From Candidatus Berkelbacteria bacterium (lineage in GTDB: Bacteria > Patescibacteriota > UBA1384 > UBA12157 > JAENIV01): a stretch of DNA of 30,353 nucleotides. The stretch's first letter is position 1; each line of letters starts with the position of its first letter. The notes below the pieces were generated by a model, which was given only the letters and a program-made list of their open reading frames with translations, was not told the origin of the DNA and made no database searches. The position numbers and the translations under genes were made by a program. The stretch is taken from positions 1 to 30,353 of the forward strand of contig JAENIV010000008.1 of the NCBI GenBank assembly GCA_016844295.1, given 5' to 3'. Below are positions 1 to 7,848 of this stretch, in pieces.

Positions 1-342
1 AAAATAATAAAAACTGCGAAAAAAAGAAATGCCAAAATTCTAACCGTTGATTTCAATTTAAATCGGGTTGCTAAAATTCAAAAAATTTCGGTTTTAAATG
101 TAAATGAATTAGCCGAAAGTCTCAAGCCGTCTTTAATCCCGGGTGAAGAAATCTATGTTAAGATTATCCAAAAGGGCAAGGAGCCGGGTCAAGGGGTCGG
201 ATATTTACCCGATGGAACAATGATTGTTGTCGAGGGTGGAGAAAAGTTAGTTGGTAAAGAAGTCAGTTGTGAAGTTGTCAGAATCTACCATACAGTTGCT
301 GGAAAAATGATTTTTGTTCAACCACAAAAAAAGAAATTTTAA
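1..342 (+). CDS. PIN/TRAM domain protein, C-terminal part (5' truncated)
   Basis: This is the last 113 codons of a gene entering from the left edge, read in frame 1 and ending in TAA at 340-342. The first part (KILTVDFNLNRVAKIQ and then VLNVNELAESLKP) matches the end of a PIN nuclease-like domain. The second part (PGEEIYVKIIQKGKEPGQG, then GYLPDGTMIVVEGG and AAGKMIF-like VAGKMIF) is a TRAM RNA-binding domain. That order is typical of the YacL family of PIN/TRAM proteins, membrane-anchored putative RNases in Firmicutes. The N-terminal membrane segments and most of the nuclease active site lie outside the window, so activity cannot be judged. Confidence 0.85.
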   Translation, partial: KIIKTAKKRNAKILTVDFNLNRVAKIQKISVLNVNELAESLKPSLIPGEEIYVKIIQKGKEPGQGVGYLPDGTMIVVEGGEKLVGKEVSCEVVRIYHTVAGKMIFVQPQKKKF

Positions 343-375
343 ATTTCTAAAATATTAGATCGGTAAATTAAATTT

Positions 376-2928
376 CTATGGAACCAAGGCGGCCGATGTA
401 GGTGTTGTCGTCGGGGTTGTTTTGGCTTGGACGTTAATGACAACCGAATCCGAGCTCGAAAGACCAGAAGAATCCGTAACAATTGCTGATACGCGATGTT
501 TTCCCAGGGATAAACTCGTAGCGTTATATGAAAACGAATACGGTTTTTTCAGGACTATCACATTACTTTTATCGTCGATTAAAAATTCAACTTGTTTTAC
601 ACCGATCGTGGAGTCAATAGCAACTAAAATTATAAAGTTGCCCGTAATAATACTTTCATTCGTGGGGGTTTTAATTTTTGCACTTGTGTTATTTGTAAGC
701 CCCGCACAAGTTTTTTCTCCAGAAGGTGGCGTTCCGGACATTAGTCCCATAGATTCAGCGAAGGCTCTAACGGGTCGCTCCCAACTAGGACTGTCTGGTT
801 GTTCAGAATGTACATCCATGAAGGTTTTTTCTTCGACAAATTGAGCAGGACAATCATCAGTAGCCTCTTTGCCAGTATATTTATCTATCCGAATTGTTCC
901 AACCCCACGAGCACGACTGGTCGGTATTTGCCAAGATGCAAAAATATCGCTGATTGTCTCTCCGCCGGCAGGGAGGCTATTTGTATATTTATCAACCGTT
1001 ACGGTTTGAATTCCATTAGGCTTTTCAAAATTTTCAGCCGCCGAGCTGCTTAAAGCCTTTGCCATGTAATCATGCCAAATTGGCGCCGCAGCCATCGCGC
1101 CAGCCGCACCAGCGGCCATGGGCGAATTATCATTATTTCCCACCCAAACACCCGTAACTAAAGAGGGCGTATAGCCCATAGTCCAAGCATCGCGGTATTC
1201 GGAAGTCGTACCGGTTTTAGCAGCAACTTGGCGATCACTAAAAGCTAACGCTGAGTTAGACCCGAATACATATGAACGAGCGCCATTATCAGACAAAATA
1301 GATGATATTTCATAAGCAATCTGTGGATCTAAAACATCTTTTTTATTTTCTTTATATTCTTCAAGGGTCTTACCCTTGCCGTCAACAACTTTCAGAATTG
1401 GGGTCGTTGTTGCTAAGGTTCCATTATTTGCGAAAACTCCGTAGGCTGTTGCTAAATAAATAAGTTTAATCTCGCCCCCACCTAAAACAAGAGATAAACC
1501 ATAGCGGTCGCGATCATTTAAGGTAGTAATACCCATAGAGTGGGCTTGATCCAATACATTATCCATCCCGGCTAAATATAACATTTTTACAGCTGGAATA
1601 TTGAGCGATCCGGCTAAGGCTTTTCTGGCACTTACTGGGCCTCGAGTTTGGCCATCATAGTTTTTCGGCGTGTAATTTCCAAAGTCTGTCGTGACATCCC
1701 ATAAAGTAAACGCGGGATTATATTGTTTTTTAAACGCAGTAGCATATACTACCGGCTTAAAGGCCGAGCCTGGTTGGCGTTCGGCTATCGCAACATTTAC
1801 TTGACCGTCAATATTATTATCAAAATAGTCCCGTGAGCCTACCATGGCCAGAATTTGGCCTGTTTTCGGATCGATAGACACTAGGGCAGCATTTGAAGCA
1901 TTGATATTGTCAAAACGTCTTTCAGCGGCCGATTTAATTGCATCAACGGCTATTTGTTGTTTGTCAAAATCAAGAGTTGTCGTTACCTGTAAGCCACCTT
2001 CTTCCACAACTTGCTCGCCATATTTATCTACCAATAGTTCTTTGACATACATTACAAAATGCGGTGCAGCAATATCGTCTTTTCTCTCTTGAAACTTCAG
2101 ATCTTTGGCATCTTTTTTTGCCTGATCAGCCTGTTCCTGGGTAATATATTTTTGAGTTATCATATTATCTAAAATCCAATCTATGCGCGCTAAACGTTTA
2201 TCAGGATGGATACCATAAGGTGAATAATATGTCGGTCTTTGGGGTAAAGCCGCCAAGGTTGCCGACTCGGCCAAAGATAAATCAGCGGCATTTTTGCCAA
2301 AATACGTTTCTGAGGCGGCCTCGATGCCATAATTATTTGAACCATATGGAATTTCATTGAGATACATAGTTAAAATATCTTCTTTGGAGTACATAATTTC
2401 AATTTCAATGGTTAAAATTAGCTCTTTGATTTTGCGAGTTATGGTTTTTTTGGGATTCAAAAGAGCATTTTTAACATATTGTTGGGTAATAGTTGATCCA
2501 CCTTGAGGGTTACTCCGGTGGAATATATTATAATAGATTGCTCGGGCTATCCCTCTCAGGTCAACCCCATGATGTTTATAAAAATTTCTATCCTCAGCGG
2601 TAATCGTGGCATTTTTAATGTTATTAGGAATTGCCGAGCCATCCACCACAATTCTTTTAATGTCTCCGTGGACAGCGTAAAGCTCTTTACCGTTACGATC
2701 ATATATTTGGGTTGCTGCGGCCGTTTGAAGACGCTTAATTTTACCTGGGGTCGGCAAATCTTTGGCGTACCACGCAAAAAGTAGAAGAATAAACAAAATA
2801 AGGCCTAAGAATATTCTTACTGTCCATAGCCTGATTTTTCGCCAGTTCCACTGCTTAGGATGGCCGATCCTTCTAATACGAGATATATTTAAGGGATTAT
2901 GAAACGGTATGAATCGTTTGAAATTCAT
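376..2928 (-). CDS. Class A penicillin-binding protein (PBP1A-like) with C-terminal Ig-like domain
   Basis: Bifunctional murein synthase of 850 aa that polymerises lipid II and cross-links peptidoglycan outside the membrane. A basic cytoplasmic N-terminus precedes one membrane helix at about 34-54. The GT51 transglycosylase spans about 70-250, with the catalytic Glu112 in TAEDRNFYKHHG and the GGSTITQQ motif near 143-150. The transpeptidase spans about 340-630 and has all three motifs: Ser388-x-x-Lys391 in QPGSAFKP, SLN at 441-443, and KTGT at 571-574. Residues about 748-835 look like a bacterial Ig-like beta-sandwich, followed by a Thr/Pro-rich tail. The start is ATG at 2928 with AGAGG just upstream. 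The gene stands alone on the minus strand. It is longer than minimal PBP1A proteins because of the Ig-like tail. Confidence 0.95.
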   Translation of the reverse strand: MNFKRFIPFHNPLNISRIRRIGHPKQWNWRKIRLWTVRIFLGLILFILLLFAWYAKDLPTPGKIKRLQTAAATQIYDRNGKELYAVHGDIKRIVVDGSAIPNNIKNATITAEDRNFYKHHGVDLRGIARAIYYNIFHRSNPQGGSTITQQYVKNALLNPKKTITRKIKELILTIEIEIMYSKEDILTMYLNEIPYGSNNYGIEAASETYFGKNAADLSLAESATLAALPQRPTYYSPYGIHPDKRLARIDWILDNMITQKYITQEQADQAKKDAKDLKFQERKDDIAAPHFVMYVKELLVDKYGEQVVEEGGLQVTTTLDFDKQQIAVDAIKSAAERRFDNINASNAALVSIDPKTGQILAMVGSRDYFDNNIDGQVNVAIAERQPGSAFKPVVYATAFKKQYNPAFTLWDVTTDFGNYTPKNYDGQTRGPVSARKALAGSLNIPAVKMLYLAGMDNVLDQAHSMGITTLNDRDRYGLSLVLGGGEIKLIYLATAYGVFANNGTLATTTPILKVVDGKGKTLEEYKENKKDVLDPQIAYEISSILSDNGARSYVFGSNSALAFSDRQVAAKTGTTSEYRDAWTMGYTPSLVTGVWVGNNDNSPMAAGAAGAMAAAPIWHDYMAKALSSSAAENFEKPNGIQTVTVDKYTNSLPAGGETISDIFASWQIPTSRARGVGTIRIDKYTGKEATDDCPAQFVEEKTFMDVHSEQPDSPSWERPVRAFAESMGLMSGTPPSGEKTCAGLTNNTSAKIKTPTNESIITGNFIILVAIDSTIGVKQVEFLIDDKSNVIVLKKPYSFSYNATSLSLGKHRVSAIVTDSSGLSSSDSVVINVQAKTTPTTTPTSAALVP

Positions 2929-2960
2929 AAATTTACCTCTCCAAATTTATCCTCCTTCAC

Positions 2961-2969
2961 ATTTTAGCA
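2961..2969 (-). promoter_or_regulatory. Candidate extended -10 promoter for the PBP gene
   Basis: On the minus strand the bases read TGCTAAAAT, an extended -10 element, 33 bases before the ATG. A TGGAAT 17 bases further upstream is only a weak -35 match. Confidence 0.45.
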
Positions 2970-3027
2970 TGCCCAAAAATAAAATTCCACTTACCCTTTA
3001 CTTTTTAGCATTATACACGGTAAAATC

Positions 3028-3125
3028 ACTATCCACGGGATAAATCCCATGATATGATATAAAAAGAGAAGTTTTCTTCGCTTCATCCATAGTCAAGAGG
3101 CTATGGCATTTCGCTTGAAAATAAA
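3028..3125 (+). promoter_or_regulatory. Repeated promoter/leader element, copy A
   Basis: First of two tandem copies filling most of the 356-base gap before tyrS. It opens with ACTATCCACGGG, a 6-base loop and CCCATGATATGAT, which contains an extended -10 (TG-A-TATGAT at 3051-3058). Next comes AAGTTTTCTTCGC, an apical hairpin CCATAG/CTATGG, and GGCATTTCGCTTGAAAATAAA. GTTTTC can pair with GAAAAT to close the structure. The rest of the gap (2929-3027) holds only the PBP promoter region. No open reading frame of substance is visible here. Confidence 0.55.
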
Positions 3126-3143
3126 TTATGTAAAGGAATAATT

Positions 3144-3267
3144 ACTATCCACGGGCTTAAGCCCGTGATATGCCTAAGGTAAAGTTTTCTACGCAACACC
3201 TGCGGCTTGACTAGCCTCGCTGATGCGAGTCAAGGTGGGAGGACATGGCATTGCGCTTGAAAATAAA
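3144..3267 (+). promoter_or_regulatory. Repeated promoter/leader element, copy B, upstream of tyrS
   Basis: Second copy, sharing ACTATCCACGGG, CCCGTGATATG, AAGTTTTCTACGC and GGCATTGCGCTTGAAAATAAA with copy A. The apical hairpin differs in sequence and is longer: CACC/GGTG, CTTGA/TCAAG and CTCGC/GCGAG stack in order. The closing helix GTTTTC/GAAAAT and the CGC/GCG pair are kept. The tyrS Shine-Dalgarno AAAGGAC follows 6 bases after the element, so it probably forms the 5' leader. Possible roles are a promoter with a structured leader or a tRNA/ligand-responsive control element; neither can be chosen from sequence. Confidence 0.55.
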
Positions 3268-3284
3268 GTCCTGAAAGGACAAAA

Positions 3285-4469
3285 ATGGCTGTTGACATTA
3301 AAAGTCTGTTAGAACGTGGGGTGGGGGAGATAATTGTTAAAGAATCTCTTGAAAAGAAACTAGCATCTGGTAAAAATTTAAGAGTCAAGTATGGAATTGA
3401 CCCGAATAAGGGCGATATTCATCTTGGACACGCTGTCCCGATTAGAAAACTTAAAACATTCCAAGACTTAGGTCATACAGCGGTATTTATTATAGGGGAT
3501 TATACCGCGCGTATTGGTGACCCGTCCGCAAAAGACAAAACACGTGAAATGGTTTCAGAGGAAGTAATTAAAAAAAATTCTGACGCATTTTTTACCCAGT
3601 CTTTCCGAATATTGGATAAAGAAAAAACCGAAATACACCTTCAAAGTGAATGGTTTAAAAGTTTTAATTTAGCAAAAGTGTTAGAAATTGCCTCGAAAGT
3701 TTCGGTGGCACAAATTATGGAACACGAAACTTTTAAAAAGCGTATCGAAAAGAATCAACCCTTTGGGGTCCACGAAGAGATTTATCCGATACTCCAGGGT
3801 TACGATTCAGTGATGGTTAAGGCCGATATTGAACTTGGCGGGACCGATCAGAAATTTAATTTACTCATGGGTAGGCAACTTCAAAAGGCATATGGGCAAC
3901 CGGAACAAGATATAGTTATGATGAATTATTTAATTGGTTTAGACGGAAAAGAAAAAATGTCTAAATCGCTTGGAAATTATATTGCTATTAATGATAGTCC
4001 AAGGGATATGTATGGGAAAGTAATGTCGATACCGGATAATTTAATTGTTCAATACTATGAATTATGCACGGATATTACTACTGGCGGATTAGATATCATC
4101 AGAAAAGAATTAGACGAAGGTAAAAATGCTCGCGATATTAAAGCGGAGCTGGCAAAATTAATCGTTGAAATATATTATTCTGCCAGCGATGCTGAAGATG
4201 TTGAGATAGAATTTGATAAAGTTTTTAGAAAGGGTGGAAAACCGTCAGATATGCCAATCGTGAAAATGGAAATGCGAGATATAAGGATAGATGATTTATT
4301 GATGGATTGTAAATTAACCTCATCCCGATCGGCTTCCAGACGTCTTATCGAACAGGGCGCCGTTGAAGTTTCTGGTAAAAAAATTACCGATCCTTTTAAA
4401 ACAATCCAAATTCAAGACGATATGATTGTCCAAGTCGGTAAAAGAAATTTTGTCAAGATAAAGATATAA
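3285..4469 (+). CDS. tyrS: Tyrosyl-tRNA synthetase
   Basis: Class I aminoacyl-tRNA synthetase (394 aa) that charges tRNA-Tyr in the cytoplasm. The ATP-binding signature is present as HLGH at 46-49, within YGIDPNKGDIHLGHA, and KMSKS is at 224-228. The amino-acid pocket region GGTDQKFNLLMGRQLQ (185-200) fits the bacterial TyrRS family. An S4 RNA-binding domain occupies about 335-390 (IDDLLMDCKL...RRLIEQGAVEV). The ATG at 3285 has AAAGGAC 5 bases upstream. argS follows 8 bases after the stop, so the two probably form an operon. The leader carries the structured element described above. A tRNA-Tyr gene lies 10 kb away at 13849. Confidence 0.97.
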   Translation: MAVDIKSLLERGVGEIIVKESLEKKLASGKNLRVKYGIDPNKGDIHLGHAVPIRKLKTFQDLGHTAVFIIGDYTARIGDPSAKDKTREMVSEEVIKKNSDAFFTQSFRILDKEKTEIHLQSEWFKSFNLAKVLEIASKVSVAQIMEHETFKKRIEKNQPFGVHEEIYPILQGYDSVMVKADIELGGTDQKFNLLMGRQLQKAYGQPEQDIVMMNYLIGLDGKEKMSKSLGNYIAINDSPRDMYGKVMSIPDNLIVQYYELCTDITTGGLDIIRKELDEGKNARDIKAELAKLIVEIYYSASDAEDVEIEFDKVFRKGGKPSDMPIVKMEMRDIRIDDLLMDCKLTSSRSASRRLIEQGAVEVSGKKITDPFKTIQIQDDMIVQVGKRNFVKIKI

Positions 4470-4477
4470 GAATATCA

Positions 4478-6058
4478 ATGATTAAATATAAAATTAAAAA
4501 GTTAGTTCAAAAATCAATAGTATCAGTTTACTCAAAGGCAGGGGATATTACGTTTTCTGTTGAACCGGCCGATAAGAAATTTGGCGATTATTCATCGAAT
4601 GTTGCCATGGTTTTGGCAAAGCAGGTGGGCGAGAAGCCGGAAAATGTTGCTGGTAAATTTGTCAAAGAATTATCAAAAGACGAAATGTTTGAGAGGGTCG
4701 AAGTCGCAAAACCGGGATTTATAAATTTTAAAATCGCACTCCCCTATCTTCAAAACGAAATTTTAGAAATTAATCAAGCCGGTGAAGCCTATGGCAATAG
4801 TGATTTAGGCAAAGACCTAAAAATCAACGTCGAATTTATCTCCGCCAACCCGACTGGTCCATTAACTTTGGGCAATGGCCGCGGGGGGTATGCGGGTGAT
4901 TGTTTGGCTAACGTTTTAGAATCTTTCGGAGCCCAAGTAGAGCGCGAGTACTATATTAATGATCGCGGCGCACAAGTTATTGCTTTGGGTCATTCAGTTT
5001 TAAAAGACTCCGAAAAAGTTTACAAAGGTATTCATATCGATCAAATAGCATCTAAAATAACTTCCAAAAAACCCGAAGAAGCAGGTAGCCAAGCCGTTGC
5101 GATATTGATGGAGGAATCAATTAAGAAAACAATTGCACAAATGGGGATCAAATTTGATAGATGGTTTCGGGAAACAGATCTACATAAAGGGCCAGTTGAA
5201 GAAATCTTGGGTAAGTTAAAGTCGGATAAATTGACATATAAAAGCGACGGGGCTCTTTGGCTTAAAACAACTGATTTCGGCGATGACAAAGATAGAGTAT
5301 TGATAACCAAAGAAGGGGAATATACATATTTTGCTTCGGACATTGCTTATCACTGGGATAAAATCCGTCGGGGTTATAACATCCTGATTGATTTTTGGGG
5401 GGCAGATCACCATGGTTATATTGGCCGTATGCTTTCAGCCGTACAAATTCTTCAAAAAGAAGAAAATTGGTCAGGTGAATTAAAAATAATAATCGCTCAA
5501 CTCGTACGCTTAATCAGTAAGGGCCAAGAAGTCAAAATGTCAAAGCGTGAGGGAAATTTTGTAACCCTCGATGAACTCATAAGCGAAGTTGGTAATGATG
5601 TTACGAGGTTTTTCTTTATCGAGCGAGCAATGAATACGCATATGGATTTTGATTTGGATCTCGCCAAAGAGCATTCGGAAAAAAACCCTGTTTATTATGT
5701 GCAATATGCATACGCTCGGATACATAGTATCCTCGCGAAATCCACAACTAATCACTCAATCACAACTAATCACTCAATCGCTGCTCTTATCAAAGAACCG
5801 GCAGAACTCTCGCTTATCAAAGAACTAATAAAACTACCAGATATAATTATCGAAGCTGCCGAGGACTACCAGGTCCAAAGGTTGCCTTTTTATGCTATCG
5901 AACTAGCCAATAAATTCCATAATTTCTATGAAAATTGCCAGGTAATATCGGAAGATAGAAATCTAACTTTGGCCCGAATCGATCTTATTAAAGCAACTCA
6001 AATAGTACTCAAAAAAACTTTTGATTTAATGGGAATCTCCGCCCCGGAAAAAATGTAA
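4478..6058 (+). CDS. argS: Arginyl-tRNA synthetase, variant HIGH motif
   Basis: Class I synthetase (526 aa) that charges tRNA-Arg. The N-terminal tRNA-contacting domain covers about 1-90. The active site begins at VEFISANPTGP (118-128). The signature that is normally HxGH reads TLGN at 130-133, so both histidines are replaced. The KMSKS loop is KMSKR at 353-357, followed by EGNFVTLDEL. A DALR-type anticodon-binding domain covers about 405-526. It contains a tandem duplication of six residues (TTNHSI) encoded by two 18-base repeats. No clear Shine-Dalgarno precedes the ATG, which fits translational coupling to tyrS. The product is somewhat shorter than typical ArgRS. Confidence 0.95.
   Translation: MIKYKIKKLVQKSIVSVYSKAGDITFSVEPADKKFGDYSSNVAMVLAKQVGEKPENVAGKFVKELSKDEMFERVEVAKPGFINFKIALPYLQNEILEINQAGEAYGNSDLGKDLKINVEFISANPTGPLTLGNGRGGYAGDCLANVLESFGAQVEREYYINDRGAQVIALGHSVLKDSEKVYKGIHIDQIASKITSKKPEEAGSQAVAILMEESIKKTIAQMGIKFDRWFRETDLHKGPVEEILGKLKSDKLTYKSDGALWLKTTDFGDDKDRVLITKEGEYTYFASDIAYHWDKIRRGYNILIDFWGADHHGYIGRMLSAVQILQKEENWSGELKIIIAQLVRLISKGQEVKMSKREGNFVTLDELISEVGNDVTRFFFIERAMNTHMDFDLDLAKEHSEKNPVYYVQYAYARIHSILAKSTTNHSITTNHSIAALIKEPAELSLIKELIKLPDIIIEAAEDYQVQRLPFYAIELANKFHNFYENCQVISEDRNLTLARIDLIKATQIVLKKTFDLMGISAPEKM
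5743..5778 (+). repeat. In-frame 18-base minisatellite (2 units) in argS
   Basis: The unit cacaactaatcactcaat occurs twice without a mismatch or gap. Each unit adds six codons (TTNHSI with the neighbouring Ser), so copy-number change keeps the frame. It lies early in the anticodon-binding domain, in a likely surface linker. Confidence 0.9.
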
Positions 6059-6117
6059 ATAACCTATAAGGTGGGGCGTTTATATTGATGAGAACTTTAG
6101 CATTGGCTGGGTTGTAT

Positions 6118-6684
6118 TTAGATCCCAAGACTCGCTGGTATTTCGTATTTTGTACCAGTCCAGTGGATAAAGGCTAGATCTCCGGACTGTTCGGTGAAGA
6201 CTAACATCCAGGACAAATAACTTTCAGAACTATCAAATGTTTGAGTAACAATTCGAACAGGTTTTTTTGTCATTTCTTTATTATCAAATAAATTTTCCCC
6301 GGTTGGAGTTAAAATATACGCGTGGTATTTGCCGTTAGTCATCTTGGTTATAACTAAAGTTTCTTCTTTGCCGTCACCATTAGTGTCGGCCGTTGAAGCC
6401 GCAACAAATGTTTCACCCTCGGGAACTTTATAGTTTTGTGTTCCTGTCGGTGTCGGCAACGCTGTAATAGAGGGTGATGTCGATATATTAGAGGACCCAG
6501 ACGCACTCGGGCTATTAATAATTTTAGAAGGTGTCGGACTTGCTTGGGCGCCAGTTAGGTCATCGCTTGTAGGCCTTATTAAAATGTACAATACATAACC
6601 GATAACCGCGACAATTATTATTACTAATAAGATTATCAACGCCTTATTCGCGCCAGGATTTCTTTTTGGTAGATCATCCCACAT
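6118..6684 (-). CDS. Membrane-anchored protein with Asn/Asp/Gly calcium-like motif, unknown function
   Basis: 188 aa, unrecognised as a named family. A short cytoplasmic N-terminus (MWDDLPKRNPGANK) precedes one membrane helix at about 15-36. A Ser/Pro/Thr-rich linker (about 45-80) follows, then an exported domain with the loop DTNGDGKEE, which resembles FG-GAP or EF-hand-like calcium loops, followed by beta-strand-rich sequence ending YEIPASLGI. It is the last gene of a three-gene minus-strand string, 21 bases after the stop of the preceding gene, and has AGGAGGAT just before its ATG. It is probably a surface protein anchored by the N-terminal helix. No catalytic residues can be assigned. Confidence 0.8.
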   Translation of the reverse strand: MWDDLPKRNPGANKALIILLVIIIVAVIGYVLYILIRPTSDDLTGAQASPTPSKIINSPSASGSSNISTSPSITALPTPTGTQNYKVPEGETFVAASTADTNGDGKEETLVITKMTNGKYHAYILTPTGENLFDNKEMTKKPVRIVTQTFDSSESYLSWMLVFTEQSGDLAFIHWTGTKYEIPASLGI

Positions 6685-6705
6685 TCATCCTCCTTAGAGT
6701 TAAAA

Positions 6706-7842
6706 TTAGTTAGACTCATTTGATACGAGTCCCACTTTCATTTTAATAGAATTCCTTTGTAAACTCAAGAATGACCAAAATCCAACTGGGATTGGTATCC
6801 AAAATGAAATAAGTCTAAAAATTAACACCGCGGCTAAGGCAGTTGAGGCGGGAATCCCGAAACTTATGAAAATTAGGGACAAGGATGCTTCGGCAACCCC
6901 GAGTCCGCCAGGAATAAATGAGATTGTCGTCAGAATTCTTGTAATACAGTATGCAAAAATGACAATTGCCAAATTGGCATGAAAGCCAAAACCCAAAAAA
7001 GCAAAATACAAACAAAAAATATCTCCAAACCAAAAACATAAGGCTCCGATGATGGAATAAACTTGAAGTCTTGGGTTTTGGCTCAAAATATACGTTGCCT
7101 GATATACTTTATCAACGATCCCGGGAATGCCTGATTCTGGAAATCGTTTCAATTTTAAAAGATTGGTTATCTTATTTGCTAAAGAAATTAATTTCTTGGC
7201 CTTTGCCAGCAGCCGGTTTCTGTTGGTATAAAGAAAAATTAAATAAAAAAGCAAAGCAAAGCCGGCAAAATAAATCAGCCAAATTATTAATATTTTTGTC
7301 GGGCTGATCCCGGAGTTAGATGGTGAAAAAGCCGCCCCAATAAGATAAATTACTGCAAAAACAATCCATATTACCATAGTTCTGGCAATAAACATTAAAA
7401 TAATGTGAGATGTTCTAATGTTTTTAGCTTTATAAAAGTAATAATCAACTGCCGCTTCCCCAAAACTTGCCAATGGTAGAAATTGTACTGAAAAAGAATC
7501 CATGATTGAAATTTTTAAAACATCATAAAAACTTAATTTATCATTTGTCATTCTCAGAACCGTCCGCGTAAGAATAGTCGAACCAATATAAAAAAATGAT
7601 TCGGCCGCGACGGCTAAAATAAAAGCCCAATATTTTATTCTTTCCAGAAGTATAAGAGTTTCCTTAAGCCCGATAATATTTGGAATTAGAATCCATATCC
7701 CAATACCAATCAATAGAATAATAATGACTCTTTTAGCCGAAAAAAAATTGTTTTCAAGTTTAAGGCCCGGGTTTTTAGAGCCCGCGTTATATTTAGAAAT
7801 ATTTTCTACTTGACTATTAGTCTGTGGATCGTGATTTTGCAT
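6706..7842 (-). CDS. Lysylphosphatidylglycerol synthase TM-region family integral membrane protein
   Basis: 378 aa with about eight or nine hydrophobic segments. The pattern, including a first helix (VIIILLIGIGIWILIPNI), the FLPLASFGEAAVDYYFY stretch and the conserved FIPGGLGVAEASLSLIF segment near the C-terminal third, fits the YbhN/UPF0104 family (LPG_synthase_TM). Members include the flippase half of MprF and proteins linked to glycolipid export or translocation. No C-terminal LPG-synthase catalytic domain is present, so aminoacylation of lipids is not supported. The start is 6 bases after the stop of the upstream gene, indicating one transcript. A lipid or glycolipid translocation role is inferred from the family only. 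Confidence 0.85.
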   Translation of the reverse strand: MQNHDPQTNSQVENISKYNAGSKNPGLKLENNFFSAKRVIIILLIGIGIWILIPNIIGLKETLILLERIKYWAFILAVAAESFFYIGSTILTRTVLRMTNDKLSFYDVLKISIMDSFSVQFLPLASFGEAAVDYYFYKAKNIRTSHIILMFIARTMVIWIVFAVIYLIGAAFSPSNSGISPTKILIIWLIYFAGFALLFYLIFLYTNRNRLLAKAKKLISLANKITNLLKLKRFPESGIPGIVDKVYQATYILSQNPRLQVYSIIGALCFWFGDIFCLYFAFLGFGFHANLAIVIFAYCITRILTTISFIPGGLGVAEASLSLIFISFGIPASTALAAVLIFRLISFWIPIPVGFWSFLSLQRNSIKMKVGLVSNESN

Positions 7843-7848
7843 AAAGGT

